Source: Cytophagales bacterium
Lineage (GTDB): Bacteria > Bacteroidota > Bacteroidia > Cytophagales > Cyclobacteriaceae
Length of the DNA: 8,057 nt
Reading direction: 5' to 3'
Assembly: GCA_029262955.1 (NCBI GenBank)
Contig: JAJCYL010000587.1
Span: 1-8,057 of the forward strand
Shown: one piece after another, positions 6,277-8,057 of the stretch
Numbering within the stretch: position 1 is the stretch's first letter
Layout: each line of letters opens with the position of its first letter
Notes under the pieces: model-generated
What the model saw: the letters and a program-made list of their open reading frames with translations, nothing else
Database searches by the model: none
Told to the model about the DNA's origin: nothing
Program-made: the position numbers and the translations under genes

Positions 6277-8057
6277 ATGCCAACAATGGTTAAACCAGCT
6301 TTTGACTACCACAGGGGTAAATTAAGTGATAAAAAGCTTAAAGAGATATATAGAGCTATCCTCAAACCCAGGATGATAGAGGAAAAAATGTTGATTCTTC
6401 TTCGGCAGGGCAAGATTAGTAAATGGTTTTCCGGGATTGGTCAGGAAGGCATCTCAGTAGGATCAGCACTCTGTATGAAACCTCAAGAGTACATTCTACC
6501 GATGCATAGAAACCTGGGAGTATTTACCAGCAGAGGGATTGACCTTGGTCGTTTGTTCGCCCAATTTCAAGGGAAAAAATCAGGCTTTACAAATGGCCGG
6601 GATCGATCATTTCACTTCGGAACCCAAGATCACAAGATTGTAGGAATGATTTCCCACCTTGGACCTCAACTGGCCCTGGCAGATGGTATTGCGTTGGCAT
6701 CGAAGTTAAAAAAAGAAAATAGTGCTACCCTGGTATTCAGTGGAGATGGAGGTACGAGTGAAGGCGATTTTCATGAGGCTGTTAATGTAGCGGCTGTATG
6801 GAACTTGCCCGTTGTTTTTGTTATTGAGAATAATGGATACGGACTCTCAACACCAAGCAATGAACAATTCAAATTTGATAGTTTTACTCAAAAGGGGCCA
6901 GGTTATGGAGTTGAGGCTATTTCAATAGAAGGCAATAACATTTTGGAAGTCTATCACCAAATCAACCAGGTGACAGATAAAGTTCGTAAGGAACAAAGAC
7001 CGATAATTGTTGAAGCTATGACCTTCCGCATGAGAGGACATGAGGAAGCTTCCGGAACCAAATATGTCCCAAAAAAGCTCATGGATTATTGGGGAGCCAA
7101 GGACCCGGTAAAAAATTATGAAGAATACCTTTTACAAGAAGGACTCCTAAATGATTTGGAAGTGCAGAAAATCAGAAAGAGTATTCAGTCTGAGATTGAC
7201 AAAGGACTTGATCACGCATTTAATGAACCTCCAATAGCTTTTGATCTTGAAACAGAAGTAACTGATCTTTTTGCCCCCTTCAAACAAAAAGTTAAAAAAC
7301 CTGGGAAGAAGAAATCCGAAAAGCGTTTCGTGGATGCAATCTCTGATGGCCTTAATGAGAGTATGCAGAAATTTCCTGAATTAGTCCTGATGGGACAAGA
7401 TATTGCTGATTATGGTGGAGTCTTCAAAATTACTGAGGGGTTTATGGACAAATTCGGTAGGGAAAGAGTTCGAAATACTCCTCTTTGTGAATCGGCAATC
7501 ATTGGAGCTGGTCTCGGGTTGTCAATCAAAGGAATGAAATCCATGATTGAAATGCAGTTCGCTGATTTTGTGACTTGTGGTCTTAATCAGATCGTTAATA
7601 ACCTGGCAAAGCTGCACTATAGGTGGAATCAAAATGCTGATGTGGTCATTCGCATGCCCACAGGTGCTGGAGTTCAAGCCGGACCATTTCATTCACAATC
7701 AAACGAAGCTTGGTTCTTCCATACCCCAGGGCTGAAGATAGTTTATCCATCCAATCCCACGGATGCAAAAGGATTGCTCTGCGCAGCTCTTGAAGAGCCT
7801 AACCCTTTTCTTTATTTTGTACATAAGTCACTTTATCGGGCGATTTCTGAAGAAGTACCTGACGGCTTGTACACTACTGAAGTGGGCAAAGCGGTTTTGG
7901 TAAGTGAGGGATCAGACTTCTCCATTATTACATATGGTATGGGTGTTCATTGGGCTAAAGATCTGGTTTCAAAAGAGGGTTATTCAGCCGACATACTTGA
8001 TTTAAGGACTTTATTACCCTGGGATAAAGAGGCTGTTGTCGAAACTGTTAAACGAAC
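6277..8057 (+). CDS. Fused 2-oxoacid dehydrogenase E1 alpha/beta subunit (partial at 3' end)
   Basis: 593 residues are visible with no stop; the frame runs off the window, and about 60 residues would complete the family's usual length of roughly 650-660. It is a thiamine-diphosphate-dependent decarboxylase (E1) of a branched-chain or pyruvate-type 2-oxoacid dehydrogenase complex, passing the acyl group to lipoyl-E2. Residues 1 to about 335 are E1 alpha: KWFSGIGQEGISVG, MHRNLGVFTSRG, and the ThDP/Mg motif GDG (156-158), 26 residues, then NN (185-186). A lysine-rich linker (336-349) joins E1 beta, with ThDP-activating Glu405 in TPLCESAIIGAG and the active-site His472 in GPFHSQSNEAW. Both halves look catalytically complete. 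The ATG at 6277 is chosen because it follows a promoter-like TAGCTTTG; the ATG at 6286 is nearly as plausible, and upstream TTG codons (6250, 6256) overlap or abut the -7 box. Substrate (branched-chain oxoacids, pyruvate or another) cannot be settled from sequence alone; E2 and E3 are not in view. Confidence 0.92.
   Translation, partial: MPTMVKPAFDYHRGKLSDKKLKEIYRAILKPRMIEEKMLILLRQGKISKWFSGIGQEGISVGSALCMKPQEYILPMHRNLGVFTSRGIDLGRLFAQFQGKKSGFTNGRDRSFHFGTQDHKIVGMISHLGPQLALADGIALASKLKKENSATLVFSGDGGTSEGDFHEAVNVAAVWNLPVVFVIENNGYGLSTPSNEQFKFDSFTQKGPGYGVEAISIEGNNILEVYHQINQVTDKVRKEQRPIIVEAMTFRMRGHEEASGTKYVPKKLMDYWGAKDPVKNYEEYLLQEGLLNDLEVQKIRKSIQSEIDKGLDHAFNEPPIAFDLETEVTDLFAPFKQKVKKPGKKKSEKRFVDAISDGLNESMQKFPELVLMGQDIADYGGVFKITEGFMDKFGRERVRNTPLCESAIIGAGLGLSIKGMKSMIEMQFADFVTCGLNQIVNNLAKLHYRWNQNADVVIRMPTGAGVQAGPFHSQSNEAWFFHTPGLKIVYPSNPTDAKGLLCAALEEPNPFLYFVHKSLYRAISEEVPDGLYTTEVGKAVLVSEGSDFSIITYGMGVHWAKDLVSKEGYSADILDLRTLLPWDKEAVVETVKR

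Overview
The window looks like ordinary chromosomal DNA from a member of the Bacteroidota, most likely a Cytophagales-like marine or environmental lineage. This is inferred from four things: a PorP/SprF-type protein followed by a PorE-like TPR/propeller/OmpA protein (type IX secretion and gliding families restricted to this phylum); a fused alpha/beta 2-oxoacid dehydrogenase E1 of the kind common in Bacteroidota; TAnnTTTG promoter elements instead of TATAAT; and weak or absent Shine-Dalgarno sequences. I see no insertion sequence, phage gene, tRNA, rRNA or CRISPR array.

Layout. Positions 1-2426 (+) hold a two-gene unit: the 3' end of a PorP/SprF family outer-membrane protein gene, overlapping by two bases a 728-residue secreted protein that starts at TTG. 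Sixteen bases later the strand switches. Positions 2443-6180 (-) hold four genes, read in the order M16 zinc peptidase, ispF, mnmD, threonine synthase. The peptidase and ispF overlap as ATGA. ispF and mnmD are 66 bases apart. A 109-base gap with a candidate promoter and an inverted repeat precedes the threonine synthase gene. A 96-base divergent promoter region (6181-6276) then separates the peptidase from a fused E1 alpha/beta gene that runs off the right edge without a stop.

How they work together. The first two genes probably form an envelope complex: a beta-barrel partner plus a periplasmic protein that grips peptidoglycan through its OmpA domain, as in the PorP/PorE part of the type IX system. 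The remaining genes are housekeeping: isoprenoid synthesis (IspF), tRNA wobble-uridine modification (MnmD), threonine synthesis, proteolysis, and oxidative decarboxylation of 2-oxoacids. They share no obvious pathway. I found no convincing undescribed system. The points most worth a second look are the TTG/TGA overlap, the divergent TAnnTTTG elements, the palindrome inside the threonine synthase promoter, and the exact identity of the threonine synthase-like enzyme.
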